Positions 8,098-15,823 of a DNA stretch of 64,000 bases are shown here, piece after piece (the first letter of the stretch is position 1; every line of letters begins with the position of its first letter). Origin of the DNA: JARBAU01 sp040414675 (lineage in GTDB: Archaea; Thermoproteota; Nitrososphaeria; Nitrososphaerales; Nitrososphaeraceae). A program made the position numbers and the translations under genes. The notes beneath the pieces are model-generated. The model was not told the DNA's origin. It made no database searches and worked only from the letters and a program-made list of their open reading frames with translations. Where the stretch lies: NCBI GenBank assembly GCA_040414675.1, contig JBEDUN010000016.1:20860-84859 (forward strand), in the 5' to 3' direction.

Positions 8098-9630
8098 TCA
8101 CGCAGAGACTTTTTTCATAAGCCGAGTTATGCACTTTATTGACTTGTTCAAAAAATCTATCCTGGCAAACTCATTAGGAGAATGTATTCTCGCATAAATA
8201 TAAGTACAGCCAAATGATATGCAAGGCGATTTCAAGCTCTCATAAAATGAATACATTGGTCCAGTACCAGCAGATGAGACACTTATAATCGCATCACCAT
8301 ATACGTCTAAGACGGATTCATGAACCCGTTTAACGAAACAATGGCTAGGATCTGTCCTTGCCGCTCGTACGCCATGGATACTCCTGGTAGAAATAATTCC
8401 TTTGAAGCCGTTTTGATCCAAATGTTGAGTAAGTCTAGCGAACTGGATCTCTGGATCCATATCAGGAATCAATCTGAAATCGATTTTGGCCATTGCTTCT
8501 CTGGGTACAATATTGCTTGGGATACCATCTGAATATCCTGCAATTAGTCCTGCCAAATTACAAGTTGCCTGACCCACCAGAGCTTTACTGGCTTCGTCTC
8601 CACTAACCTCATTTAAAAGCGTCTTGATACCATACTGTCTCTTAAATTCCTTCTCGTCAAATGATTCTTGAGAGATCAAAAGTTTCTCGTGCGTCGTAAA
8701 CTCCCTTACTTCTTTATACCAATCCTTTATCAGTATTTGACCTCTTTCATCTCTTATGGTATTAAGTGCTCTAATTAATAGCCAGGCGGGATTATCAAGA
8801 ATAGCAGCCAGACCAGAGTGTGCATCTCGTGCCAATGTAGTACATTTCATCTCTACATAGAGCAACCCCTTCATTCCTAGACTTAAAATGGGTATACCGT
8901 GGTCATTTATGTAACCAAATTCCCAAATAACATAGTCACAGTCTAGCTTCGCTCGGAAAGAAGATAAATATTGATCAATATGCGGACTTCCGATCTCCTC
9001 TTCACCTTCGACTATAAATTTGATATTACAAGGCAAATCACCATATTTTTTCAAGTAAAACTCCACTGCTTTAATTCTGGTTATTAGCTCCCCTTTATCG
9101 TCTGATGAACCTCTACCGAATATGATGTTGCCATCAACTTTACCACTAAAGGGATCTGCATTATCCCACAAATTCACAGGTTCCTCAGGTTGTACATCGT
9201 AATGATTATAGAACAAGATTGTTTTACCGCTAGGATTTGATTTAGATCTTACTTCGCCAAACACGATTGGAGGCACGATGTCACTAGCTGTGGCCGGTTC
9301 TGACCGATTAAAATGATTCTCACTATATTGTGAATGTGCCTTGATATTATTTGTTGCATATGTCCTATTTTCAAGCCTAGATTGCATACTTGAACATGTT
9401 GAGTCGTTTAGATGTAACACTTCTGCAGTTATTCCGGCCTTACGCATAATACTACATACAAGACTAGCACACTCTTCTAGGCCCTCATATCGGGCCGATA
9501 CGCTTGGTTGCCTTATGAGAACCTGTAAGTTAGTAATAACATCATTCATATTCGAGTCAATAAACGAGTCAAGCTCCATAACGAATCGATCTGTGGCAGG
9601 ATACAATAGATCGATTTTGAACATCTTCAA
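8098..9630 (-). CDS. M20 family metallopeptidase/dipeptidase
   Basis: 510 residues. The co-catalytic zinc site is readable: HYDVQP (H143, D145), GRGSSDDKG (D178), EGEEEIGS (E210/E211) and a late IHSPNEF histidine. A dimerisation domain is inserted between the two halves, as in carnosinase-like M20A/M20F dipeptidases and succinyl-diaminopimelate desuccinylase relatives. A polar insertion at about 85-115 (NNIKAHSQYSENHF) sits before the first zinc ligand and is unusual. The true start may be M18 or M28, since the family normally begins close to the helix before LIRQPSVSA. Substrate unknown. Confidence 0.88.
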   Translation of the reverse strand: MKMFKIDLLYPATDRFVMELDSFIDSNMNDVITNLQVLIRQPSVSARYEGLEECASLVCSIMRKAGITAEVLHLNDSTCSSMQSRLENRTYATNNIKAHSQYSENHFNRSEPATASDIVPPIVFGEVRSKSNPSGKTILFYNHYDVQPEEPVNLWDNADPFSGKVDGNIIFGRGSSDDKGELITRIKAVEFYLKKYGDLPCNIKFIVEGEEEIGSPHIDQYLSSFRAKLDCDYVIWEFGYINDHGIPILSLGMKGLLYVEMKCTTLARDAHSGLAAILDNPAWLLIRALNTIRDERGQILIKDWYKEVREFTTHEKLLISQESFDEKEFKRQYGIKTLLNEVSGDEASKALVGQATCNLAGLIAGYSDGIPSNIVPREAMAKIDFRLIPDMDPEIQFARLTQHLDQNGFKGIISTRSIHGVRAARTDPSHCFVKRVHESVLDVYGDAIISVSSAGTGPMYSFYESLKSPCISFGCTYIYARIHSPNEFARIDFLNKSIKCITRLMKKVSA

Positions 9631-9660
9631 TTTTAACTGTTTAGTTCTCTATTCAGCATC

Positions 9661-9668
9661 TGCATAAC
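9661..9668 (+). repeat. 8-bp target-site duplication, left copy
   Basis: TGCATAAC, identical to 10258-10265. Eight bases is the duplication length of IS6-family elements. Confidence 0.85.
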
Positions 9669-10257
9669 GGCCCCGTTAAGTTAAGCCGACAAAGCTTTAG
9701 CTGTGGACGTCTCTTCTATTGTATATGTTAATCTTCCAACAACTGAAGAGAACATCCACAGGACTAATCATGTATACATTGTACTTGTACTTTCTAGGAC
9801 TGAGTTTCAGAAGTACTGCAAAAGCATTAGATCAATTTATGGAAAAGAGATGTGATGTTGCAGATTGGTTCAGAGTATGCATGGTTATGGGTAGCTATAG
9901 GAATATGCTAGTTGCTGAGTCATTTCTGAGATCATTGATCAAAGTCCATGGTAAGCATACCGCATATTCAGATGGTGGAACATGGGATCCTGAAGCATGT
10001 TCTTATCTTGGTCTAAAACATCTACTTCATTCGCCATTAGAAAAAAGTATTATAGAAATAACAATTGAATATTTCAAAGATAGAACTGAAATTTTTGATG
10101 ATTACTGTCCATGCAAACACAAAATTAAATACGAATTGTCACACGTACACAACTGGCTCAGTTTGTTTGTGTTCATGCATAATGCAAACATTCTACATAT
10201 CAAATTTATGAGTCCAATACGAATTATGAGTGGTGAATAAGCTTAACTTAACAGGCC
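9669..10257 (+). mobile_element. IS6-like insertion sequence with internal deletion
   Basis: 589 bp bounded by inverted repeats GGCCCCGTTAAGTTAAGC (9669-9686) and GCTTAACTTAACAGGCC (10241-10257), which differ only by a one-base gap and one base. A perfect 8-bp duplication TGCATAAC lies outside both ends. The inside carries a shortened transposase frame. Full IS6 elements are usually about 700-900 bp, so some 150-250 bp are missing. The clean duplication shows that the element transposed here as a unit, either before or after the deletion. Confidence 0.88.
9719..10240 (+). pseudogene. deleted IS6-family transposase
   Basis: The 173-codon frame contains the start of an IS6-type transposase (LYFLGLSFRSTAKALDQF, a helix-turn-helix) and its end: second catalytic Asp (YSDGGTWD), then LKHLLHSPLEKSIIEITIEYFKDRTEIFDDY with the Glu of the DDE triad. 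The middle, with the first catalytic Asp and its beta strands, is missing between CDVADWF and SYRNMLVAESFLR. The frame itself is unbroken, so the deletion was in frame. It cannot be an active transposase alone, but its ends could be mobilised by a complete relative elsewhere. Confidence 0.82.
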
Positions 10258-10265
10258 TGCATAAC
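10258..10265 (+). repeat. 8-bp target-site duplication, right copy
   Basis: TGCATAAC, identical to 9661-9668. Confidence 0.85.
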
Positions 10266-10277
10266 ATTCAGAAAGGA

Positions 10278-10285
10278 TTTATATC
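10278..10285 (+). promoter_or_regulatory. TATA box of hsp20
   Basis: TTTATATC centred about 26 bases before the ATG at 10307, fitting a leaderless mRNA. A purine-rich GAAAGGA just upstream could be the BRE. The IS ends only about 20 bases before it. Confidence 0.55.
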
Positions 10286-10306
10286 CTGAAGGTGGTCTTG
10301 ATCTAT

Positions 10307-10693
10307 ATGGGCATTGCTCAATATATGGCCAAGGAAATGATGAAGGAAATTGGGAATAGATCTAGGGAATTTTATGAGTTTGTTCTACCAGCTATTGATA
10401 TGTACGAAGACGGTAACGAGTTAGTGGTATTGATTGACTTGCCAGGCTTCTCAAAAAGTGACATTAAATTGAGAATCGTAAAAAATGTGCTTTCGATTAG
10501 TGCAAAACGAGAAATAGAGGACCCATTAGGAACAATCTATTGCAAGCATAGACCAGCCCAAATAAGCAAGAAAGTCGCGTTGCCCATTTCCTTAGAGGAT
10601 AGCGACGAAGCTACCGGTATGGCAAAATACACTGATGGAGTTGTCAGTTTAAGAATACCTATGCCAAGGTCGAGTGTCATTCCTGTAAGCTGA
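10307..10693 (+). CDS. small heat-shock protein, Hsp20/alpha-crystallin
   Basis: 128 residues from the ATG at 10307; a GTG five codons upstream (10292) is less likely because the TATA box places the transcript start at about 10307. The alpha-crystallin domain runs from about IDMYEDGNELVVLIDLPGF to the end, with the usual MAKYTDGVVSLRIPM in place of the YxNGVLxLxIPK motif. The C-terminal VIPV supplies the IxI/V-type tail that docks between subunits. sHSPs hold unfolding proteins in large oligomers without ATP. The stop codon abuts that of the convergent UbiB-type gene with no gap. The IS insertion just upstream may have replaced regulatory DNA. Confidence 0.9.
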   Translation: MGIAQYMAKEMMKEIGNRSREFYEFVLPAIDMYEDGNELVVLIDLPGFSKSDIKLRIVKNVLSISAKREIEDPLGTIYCKHRPAQISKKVALPISLEDSDEATGMAKYTDGVVSLRIPMPRSSVIPVS

Positions 10694-12331
10694 TCAAAAT
10701 TTTCTCTTAAATCGTCTAATAATTGAGATGCCATATAGAACTAATGATGCACCGATACCGCAATAGCCTACAATCGGATTGTTTGACAAAATAATTGCAG
10801 ATCCTAAGAAAAGTGCAGAACCAAAAATAGCAGATCCTAATATATCATAATTCCTTTCTGACGGCGCCCTTTCAGGTACTTGACGTTGTTCGAGATATGA
10901 CTTCACCATAGGTGCCATGGTAGAATAGGTTTCAAAACCTTTCGAAACTCTCTTCACATAGTCCTTTACCTCTTCGAAATATGCCTCTTTAAGCAATCCC
11001 TCTTCTTCAAATAGATTTGCAAGGACTTTGACAAAGTAAAACCTAATCTTGTGATGTTGATAAATGCCTTCTAAGATTGACCCCATCCGCATATATAAAG
11101 CCAAATTCTTGGGCAATCTGAAAGGAAATCTAGTTAAGGTTTTGTTAGATAATTCCATTAGGGCGTTTACCTGCATTTTATCGACTTGTTTTCCATGAAT
11201 AGACCTTATGCTCAGTTCAAGGGCCTTCTCAACAATATAACGATTAACATTAAGTTCGAGAGTATCAAGCTCGATTAGTACATTAACAGCTCTCGAAGGA
11301 TCTTTTTCGATCAAACTAAGATACAATCGTATCAATTTAATGCGGGTTTCACTATCTAATCGACCGACCATTCCGAAGTCATATAGAATTAGCTCTCCAT
11401 TCTTGCCAACTGAGATATTACCAGGATGGGGATCTGCATGAAATATACTATGGCGAAGTAACATTTTGAAAAAAACATGGTGGACTCTAACGATTAGCTT
11501 TTCCCTATCAATGCCTATTGCATCTAGTGATTCTACATCAGTAATCTTTATTCCGGGTATGAATTCCATAGTAATTACATGTTTTGAACTCAATTCTGGT
11601 ACCACGTTTGGTATTATAACCAATTTGTCACCTCGTAAGTTGTGCTTGATTGTAGTCAAATTTTGTGCCTCTACCCGGTAATCCATTTCCTCATATATTG
11701 TTTCGATAAATTGTGCTAGCATAGCATCGAATGAAAATTTCAAATTAGGATCGACGAACCGACTAGCAAATGGTAGGATTCTTTTCAATATGTAAATGTC
11801 CTTTCCCACCGTTTCTTCTATCCCAGGTCTGGTAACTTTTACGATAACTTGTTTGCCCTTATATTTTGCCAAGTGCACCTGTCCTAAACTTGCTCCAGAC
11901 AAGGCAGTGGTATTGAACTGTTCATATTTGGCATCAATATTGCCAAGTTCTGCTTCTAGAATTGGTCGAACTTTTGAAAAGTCAACTGGTGGAACATCGT
12001 CTTGCAATTTTGATAGAATCTCCAAATATGGCTGAGGTAGAATATCTGCTCTAGTAGAAAGCCATTGACCCAATTTAATATATGATGGACCTAGATCGAT
12101 GAAAGTCTTGAGAGCTCGCTGTGCATGCTTAACGTATCTCTTTTCATCTATATTCTTGCCCTCAGTTTTTACCCAATCTCGTCTATCCCTTCTAAAATTT
12201 ATAACAACTGGCAGGAGTCTTAAGACTATTGCAAATATACGTAATCTTGAAACTTTACGTTCTAAATTTACAGTAGATCCGATTGTTTCTTCGTTCTGAA
12301 ACATGCGGTGGGTAGATTGACTTTCCTTCAT
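10694..12331 (-). CDS. ABC1/UbiB/ADCK family kinase-like protein
   Basis: 545 residues. Family signatures in order: KxGQ motif (SYIKLGQWLSTRADILP, about 83-99), the alanine-rich loop (SGASLGQVHLAKYKGKQVIVKV), catalytic HADPHPGNISV and the metal-binding YDFGMVGRL. UbiB-type proteins are atypical kinases/ATPases; in bacteria and mitochondria they support quinone synthesis, and in archaea they are linked to lipid or quinone metabolism. Two C-terminal membrane helices (about 495-540) anchor it, as in UbiB. The first 40 residues are a basic extension. Its stop codon touches the hsp20 stop codon. Confidence 0.92.
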   Translation of the reverse strand: MKESQSTHRMFQNEETIGSTVNLERKVSRLRIFAIVLRLLPVVINFRRDRRDWVKTEGKNIDEKRYVKHAQRALKTFIDLGPSYIKLGQWLSTRADILPQPYLEILSKLQDDVPPVDFSKVRPILEAELGNIDAKYEQFNTTALSGASLGQVHLAKYKGKQVIVKVTRPGIEETVGKDIYILKRILPFASRFVDPNLKFSFDAMLAQFIETIYEEMDYRVEAQNLTTIKHNLRGDKLVIIPNVVPELSSKHVITMEFIPGIKITDVESLDAIGIDREKLIVRVHHVFFKMLLRHSIFHADPHPGNISVGKNGELILYDFGMVGRLDSETRIKLIRLYLSLIEKDPSRAVNVLIELDTLELNVNRYIVEKALELSIRSIHGKQVDKMQVNALMELSNKTLTRFPFRLPKNLALYMRMGSILEGIYQHHKIRFYFVKVLANLFEEEGLLKEAYFEEVKDYVKRVSKGFETYSTMAPMVKSYLEQRQVPERAPSERNYDILGSAIFGSALFLGSAIILSNNPIVGYCGIGASLVLYGISIIRRFKRKF

Positions 12332-12411
12332 TATAACCAGTTTGCTTAAATCATTACGTGAATCCGGTCTTCAAGCGATGTCATTATGTATAGGATTTCC
12401 AGGTTGGCACT

Positions 12412-12711
12412 TCATCTCTGATGCACGTCCTGAGCTACATATTTTGCATTCCTGAAGTAAGAAATTGCGATAGCTAAAGGTATCAGATATTCTGGAGCAT
12501 CTACTAGCAAATGGCCAAGGGGATCTAATCTTGGATCTATCCTATCAGAATGGACAGAATAGTGATCTCGATATTCTCTTACATGCAAATTTTTATATCG
12601 ATATTGTCTTATTGCACCCCTTCTTGCTCCCAGGCAAGTTTTTTCATACTCTATGAAGGGTCGTACATCCTTAGGTACCAGAATATTTCCGTCTTTATCT
12701 ATGAAATCCAC
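12412..12711 (-). CDS. conserved hypothetical protein, 99 aa
   Basis: Soluble, rich in Arg, Tyr and His (GARRGAIRQYRYKNLHVREY, then DHYSVHSDRIDPRLDPLGHL) with a hydrophobic helix near the end (EYLIPLAIAISYF). No known family recognised. It lies just upstream of the UbiB-type gene on the same strand (80-base gap), so the two may be co-transcribed. Confidence 0.65.
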   Translation of the reverse strand: MDFIDKDGNILVPKDVRPFIEYEKTCLGARRGAIRQYRYKNLHVREYRDHYSVHSDRIDPRLDPLGHLLVDAPEYLIPLAIAISYFRNAKYVAQDVHQR

Positions 12712-12972
12712 CGGTAAAAATGCTCACCACTGAATATAAAATAACTGTTTTACAGGGATTTGTAGCTTTACATGAATTGTTGACTCTTCAAAAGCCGGAA
12801 TTCCTTGTTTGAAGCCATAGCTTACTATCAAGGATAAGGACCAAACCAGAGGTTCACGGTCGGAATTAAAAATTGGGATATGAAATGAGGGCTAGGTTCT
12901 AGCACTTAAATTGCAATGTCATTTAATTGCCTATACAAAGCCAAAAATATACATCGATTGCACTAGACCGTC

Positions 12973-13545
12973 ATGACCCTCATTGACAATAATAGAGAAT
13001 TGTCTGAAAATATCAGTATCGTAGAATCAAAGCTGGCATACAAGGGCGACATTTGCGTTAGAATAGATAAGATCCTCTTCGATCAAAAAATAGTCACTAA
13101 AGAAATAGTAGAACATTCAGAGTCAGTTGGCATAATTCCAATTGCAAACAACGATGAAATAATTATGATATTACAATATCGTCACGCCGTAGGTAAATGC
13201 CTATTGGAGATACCAGCTGGAAAAATAGAAAAGGGTGAATCTCCCGAGACAGCTGCAATTAGAGAAATGTCTGAGGAGATTGGTTTTTCGGGAAGCATAT
13301 TTCCTTTTTTTCAAATTTACTTGGCTCCAGGCTACGATACTGAATTAATGCATATTTTTATTGCGAGGGACCTACAGCATAAAAAGGCAGTTCCAGATGA
13401 TGATGAACGAATCGTAGTAAAAAGACTGAAAATTTCTGATGCTTATGAAAAGGTGTTGAATGGTGATATTGTGGATTCAAAAACTATCGCATCAATTTTA
13501 GCGTACTGCGCCAAGTTTAATTCCTGCAAGCAACAAATGCTTTAA
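12973..13545 (+). CDS. Nudix hydrolase, ADP-ribose pyrophosphatase type
   Basis: 190 residues. The Nudix box is complete: GKIEKGESPETAAIREMSEE then IGF, from G83, with the metal-binding REMSEE. The preceding CLLEIPAGKIE and the following LAPGYDTELMHIF are typical of the ADP-ribose/nucleoside-diphosphate-sugar pyrophosphatases (NudF-like), which form dimers and clear ADP-ribose. The N-terminal 45 residues form the usual strand-rich domain (SKLAYKGDICVRIDKILF). ATG start 10 bases after a run TAGACCGTC; no operon partner. Confidence 0.9.
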   Translation: MTLIDNNRELSENISIVESKLAYKGDICVRIDKILFDQKIVTKEIVEHSESVGIIPIANNDEIIMILQYRHAVGKCLLEIPAGKIEKGESPETAAIREMSEEIGFSGSIFPFFQIYLAPGYDTELMHIFIARDLQHKKAVPDDDERIVVKRLKISDAYEKVLNGDIVDSKTIASILAYCAKFNSCKQQML

Positions 13546-13714
13546 ATCCTGCTAGAAGAGAGAAGTTTAGCCTCGTTTGAGACAAACAAAGCTTTAACCA
13601 GTATAATTAATTACTACTAGGACAACTCTGGACTTTACAATATATTTGGCAATATATTCCTGGATGAGGACGATAGTTACGTAAGAGCAGATCTCTTTAA
13701 TCTAGTTTTATGGC

Positions 13715-14443
13715 TCATTTAACATTATGCTTTTGCATATGCAGTTGCATTGTCGATTCAGAGTATGCTCTTAGTGCGTCAGCATTTTCAATAAACTCCT
13801 CTGTGTTTCCGTGAAAGAACATTTTACGATTAAGACAGGCCACCTTGTTTGCCAATTTCAATACCGAGTCTAAATCGTGTGAGGCCCACACGATAGCAAT
13901 CTTGCTATGAATGTTAAGGTCTTCAAGTAGACTGTGAAATCTATTCTGAGAGTCAATATCTATTCCAGTTGCTGGTTCGTCGAGTATTAATAATCCCGGG
14001 TTATTAACGAAGGCTTTTGCAATTAGAGTTCTTTGTTGCTGACCTCCAGATAATTCACCAATTCGTCTTTTTCTTTTATCATATAAGTCGACTAACTTGA
14101 GTGCTGCATCCGTTTTTTCTTTTGATGGCGGTCGTGAACTTCCTAAAGAGACGATTTCCTCTACAGTGGCCGGAAAAGTATTATCAATTGCTCTCTTCTG
14201 CTGTATATAACCAACGTTTTTCAGCATTGACTTATTTTTTCTAATATCTTCACCGAATAGCTTGATGACTCCACTATAGTCATTTATCAACCCTAAAATA
14301 CACGAAAATAATGTAGTTTTTCCAGCACCGTTGGGACCAATTAATCCTAAAATATCTCCTTCGGCAACAGTGAAAGAAATTCCATCCAAAACACTAATAG
14401 TACCAATGTTATAGGACAAATCTTTAACCTCTATTGTATTCAC
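13715..14443 (-). CDS. ABC transporter ATPase, zinc/manganese (ZnuC) type
   Basis: 242 residues with Walker A GPNGAGKTT (36-44), Q-loop YIQQKRAIDNTFPATVEEIV (FPxTVxExV is a mark of the metal-uptake branch), signature LSGGQQQ (131-137), Walker B LLILDEP (151-157) and switch His in ASHD. The tail is His-rich (MQLHMQKHNVK), which suits metal handling. ZnuC powers import through ZnuB with the binding protein ZnuA. Neither partner is beside it in the window, so they must be encoded elsewhere or the ATPase serves another permease. Confidence 0.85.
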   Translation of the reverse strand: MNTIEVKDLSYNIGTISVLDGISFTVAEGDILGLIGPNGAGKTTLFSCILGLINDYSGVIKLFGEDIRKNKSMLKNVGYIQQKRAIDNTFPATVEEIVSLGSSRPPSKEKTDAALKLVDLYDKRKRRIGELSGGQQQRTLIAKAFVNNPGLLILDEPATGIDIDSQNRFHSLLEDLNIHSKIAIVWASHDLDSVLKLANKVACLNRKMFFHGNTEEFIENADALRAYSESTMQLHMQKHNVK

Positions 14444-14522
14444 TCAAATCCCTTCCTTTTACCTATGCCAATAATAAGCAAATATCAATAAATGAATATA
14501 ACTCTAGTGTAATTGGCATTCA

Positions 14523-14750
14523 TCATGAGATCTTTGGCAGTATATCATCTTTCTTAGATAAAGATATCCTGTAGATATCCCAAATGATATTATTCGTAAG
14601 GAGATCCTTATCTGGCACCGTGAGCGACTGAGCATGTAGAAGAGATTCACAGTATCCACCACACCATCTGCCTAATTGCATTATCTGCTTTACATCGTTA
14701 GATCTGGAGAATTGATACTCAAATACAGATTGAATTAGCAGTATAAACAT
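14523..14750 (-). CDS. doubtful small protein, 75 aa
   Basis: The N-terminal hydrophobic start (MFILLIQSVFEY) is followed by a polar chain with WCGGYC, a close Cys pair. No family recognised, no clear TATA box. It lies upstream of the ZnuC-like gene on the same strand but 79 bases away. Confidence 0.35.
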   Translation of the reverse strand: MFILLIQSVFEYQFSRSNDVKQIMQLGRWCGGYCESLLHAQSLTVPDKDLLTNNIIWDIYRISLSKKDDILPKIS

Positions 14751-14879
14751 TGATTTAGCATTCTACAATTCTATTTAACAGTTTTTAGCAATGATTTGAC
14801 CACAGATAACAGGCTTTACGTTATAGAGGTAGCGGGTCCAGTGTTTAATATTTATACGACAATTTGATCTAAAAGTTAG

Positions 14880-15644
14880 TTGCGAATCAAAAAATTTTTA
14901 TCGTCATTACCGCAATCAGTTCTGAATGGCGACGAGGTCACACTTTATCCCGGTCCAATAAGAAGATTGTTCGAGTTCGCCAACCTTGGTAGTTCAGATA
15001 TTTTCTATCATCTTGGATGCGGATCGAGTGAGAGTATCAGAATTGCTCATGATGGATTTAAAGTCAAGAAATCGATTGGTGTAGAGATAAGCAAGAAAGT
15101 ATCTATTAAAGCTCAAAGGAAAATCAGTCATTTAATGAATGCTCAAATAATAAATGAAGACTTTAGGAAGATCAATTTATCTGAAGCAACTGTCATATTT
15201 TTTTGGTTCACAGATGAGAAGATGATAGAACAAATGATTAGAAAATTTGAAATGGAGTTAAAAGATGGTGCAAGAGTAATAACGATATGGTCTCCACCGG
15301 ATTTAATGATCCCTTCAAAGACAGAATTTCCATTCATGTTGTGTCAGAAGCCATTCAAATATGCAAAGGATGTTGCAGAGCAAATTACTACGATTTGTGG
15401 ATCTTCATGTATCGACTTCACTGCATCATGGTATCTTGCAGAAAGATATATCCAAAATCTTGAGTCAGTAGAGGAAAGATACATTAGGTTTGTAAACATT
15501 TTTCAAAGTCTAATCATTTGGATAAATGCATGGAACGCAGGGGTTGCTTGTGAGGAAGAGATCCCTCCACCGGTAGATGCATATATTGGAATACTAAGGA
15601 CTTTTTACAACATTGATCTTTCTAGTTTGATAACAAAAAAGTGA
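14880..15644 (+). CDS. Rossmann-fold methyltransferase-like protein
   Basis: 254 residues from a TTG start. The SAM-binding motif I is seen as IFYHLGCGSSESIRIA (about 41-56), the acidic end of strand 2 as KKSIGVEIS, and motif II/III as NEDFRKI and ATVIFFWFTDE; this order resembles DOT1/PRMT-like class I methyltransferases (LGCGxG becomes LGCGSS). The C-terminal half (EERYIRFVNIFQSLIIWINAW) is helical and not typical. A TATA-like TTTAATATTTATAC about 30 bases upstream supports a leaderless start near 14880. Substrate unknown; loss of the second Gly of the motif raises the possibility of a non-catalytic binder. Confidence 0.7.
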   Translation: MRIKKFLSSLPQSVLNGDEVTLYPGPIRRLFEFANLGSSDIFYHLGCGSSESIRIAHDGFKVKKSIGVEISKKVSIKAQRKISHLMNAQIINEDFRKINLSEATVIFFWFTDEKMIEQMIRKFEMELKDGARVITIWSPPDLMIPSKTEFPFMLCQKPFKYAKDVAEQITTICGSSCIDFTASWYLAERYIQNLESVEERYIRFVNIFQSLIIWINAWNAGVACEEEIPPPVDAYIGILRTFYNIDLSSLITKK

Positions 15645-15823
15645 TGTGTTGGCATATAGGCAATTCTGCTTTAATATAATTCATGATTGAAACCATGAAA
15701 TAGGGCATCTATCGCAGTTTTAGCTTGTTTTTTTCCGTGTTTGAAATATGAATTTATGTGATAAATATGTTATCTGATCAGTGATAGAAAAAATAGGATC
15801 TGAAGCTAAAGGTGATTAAATGA

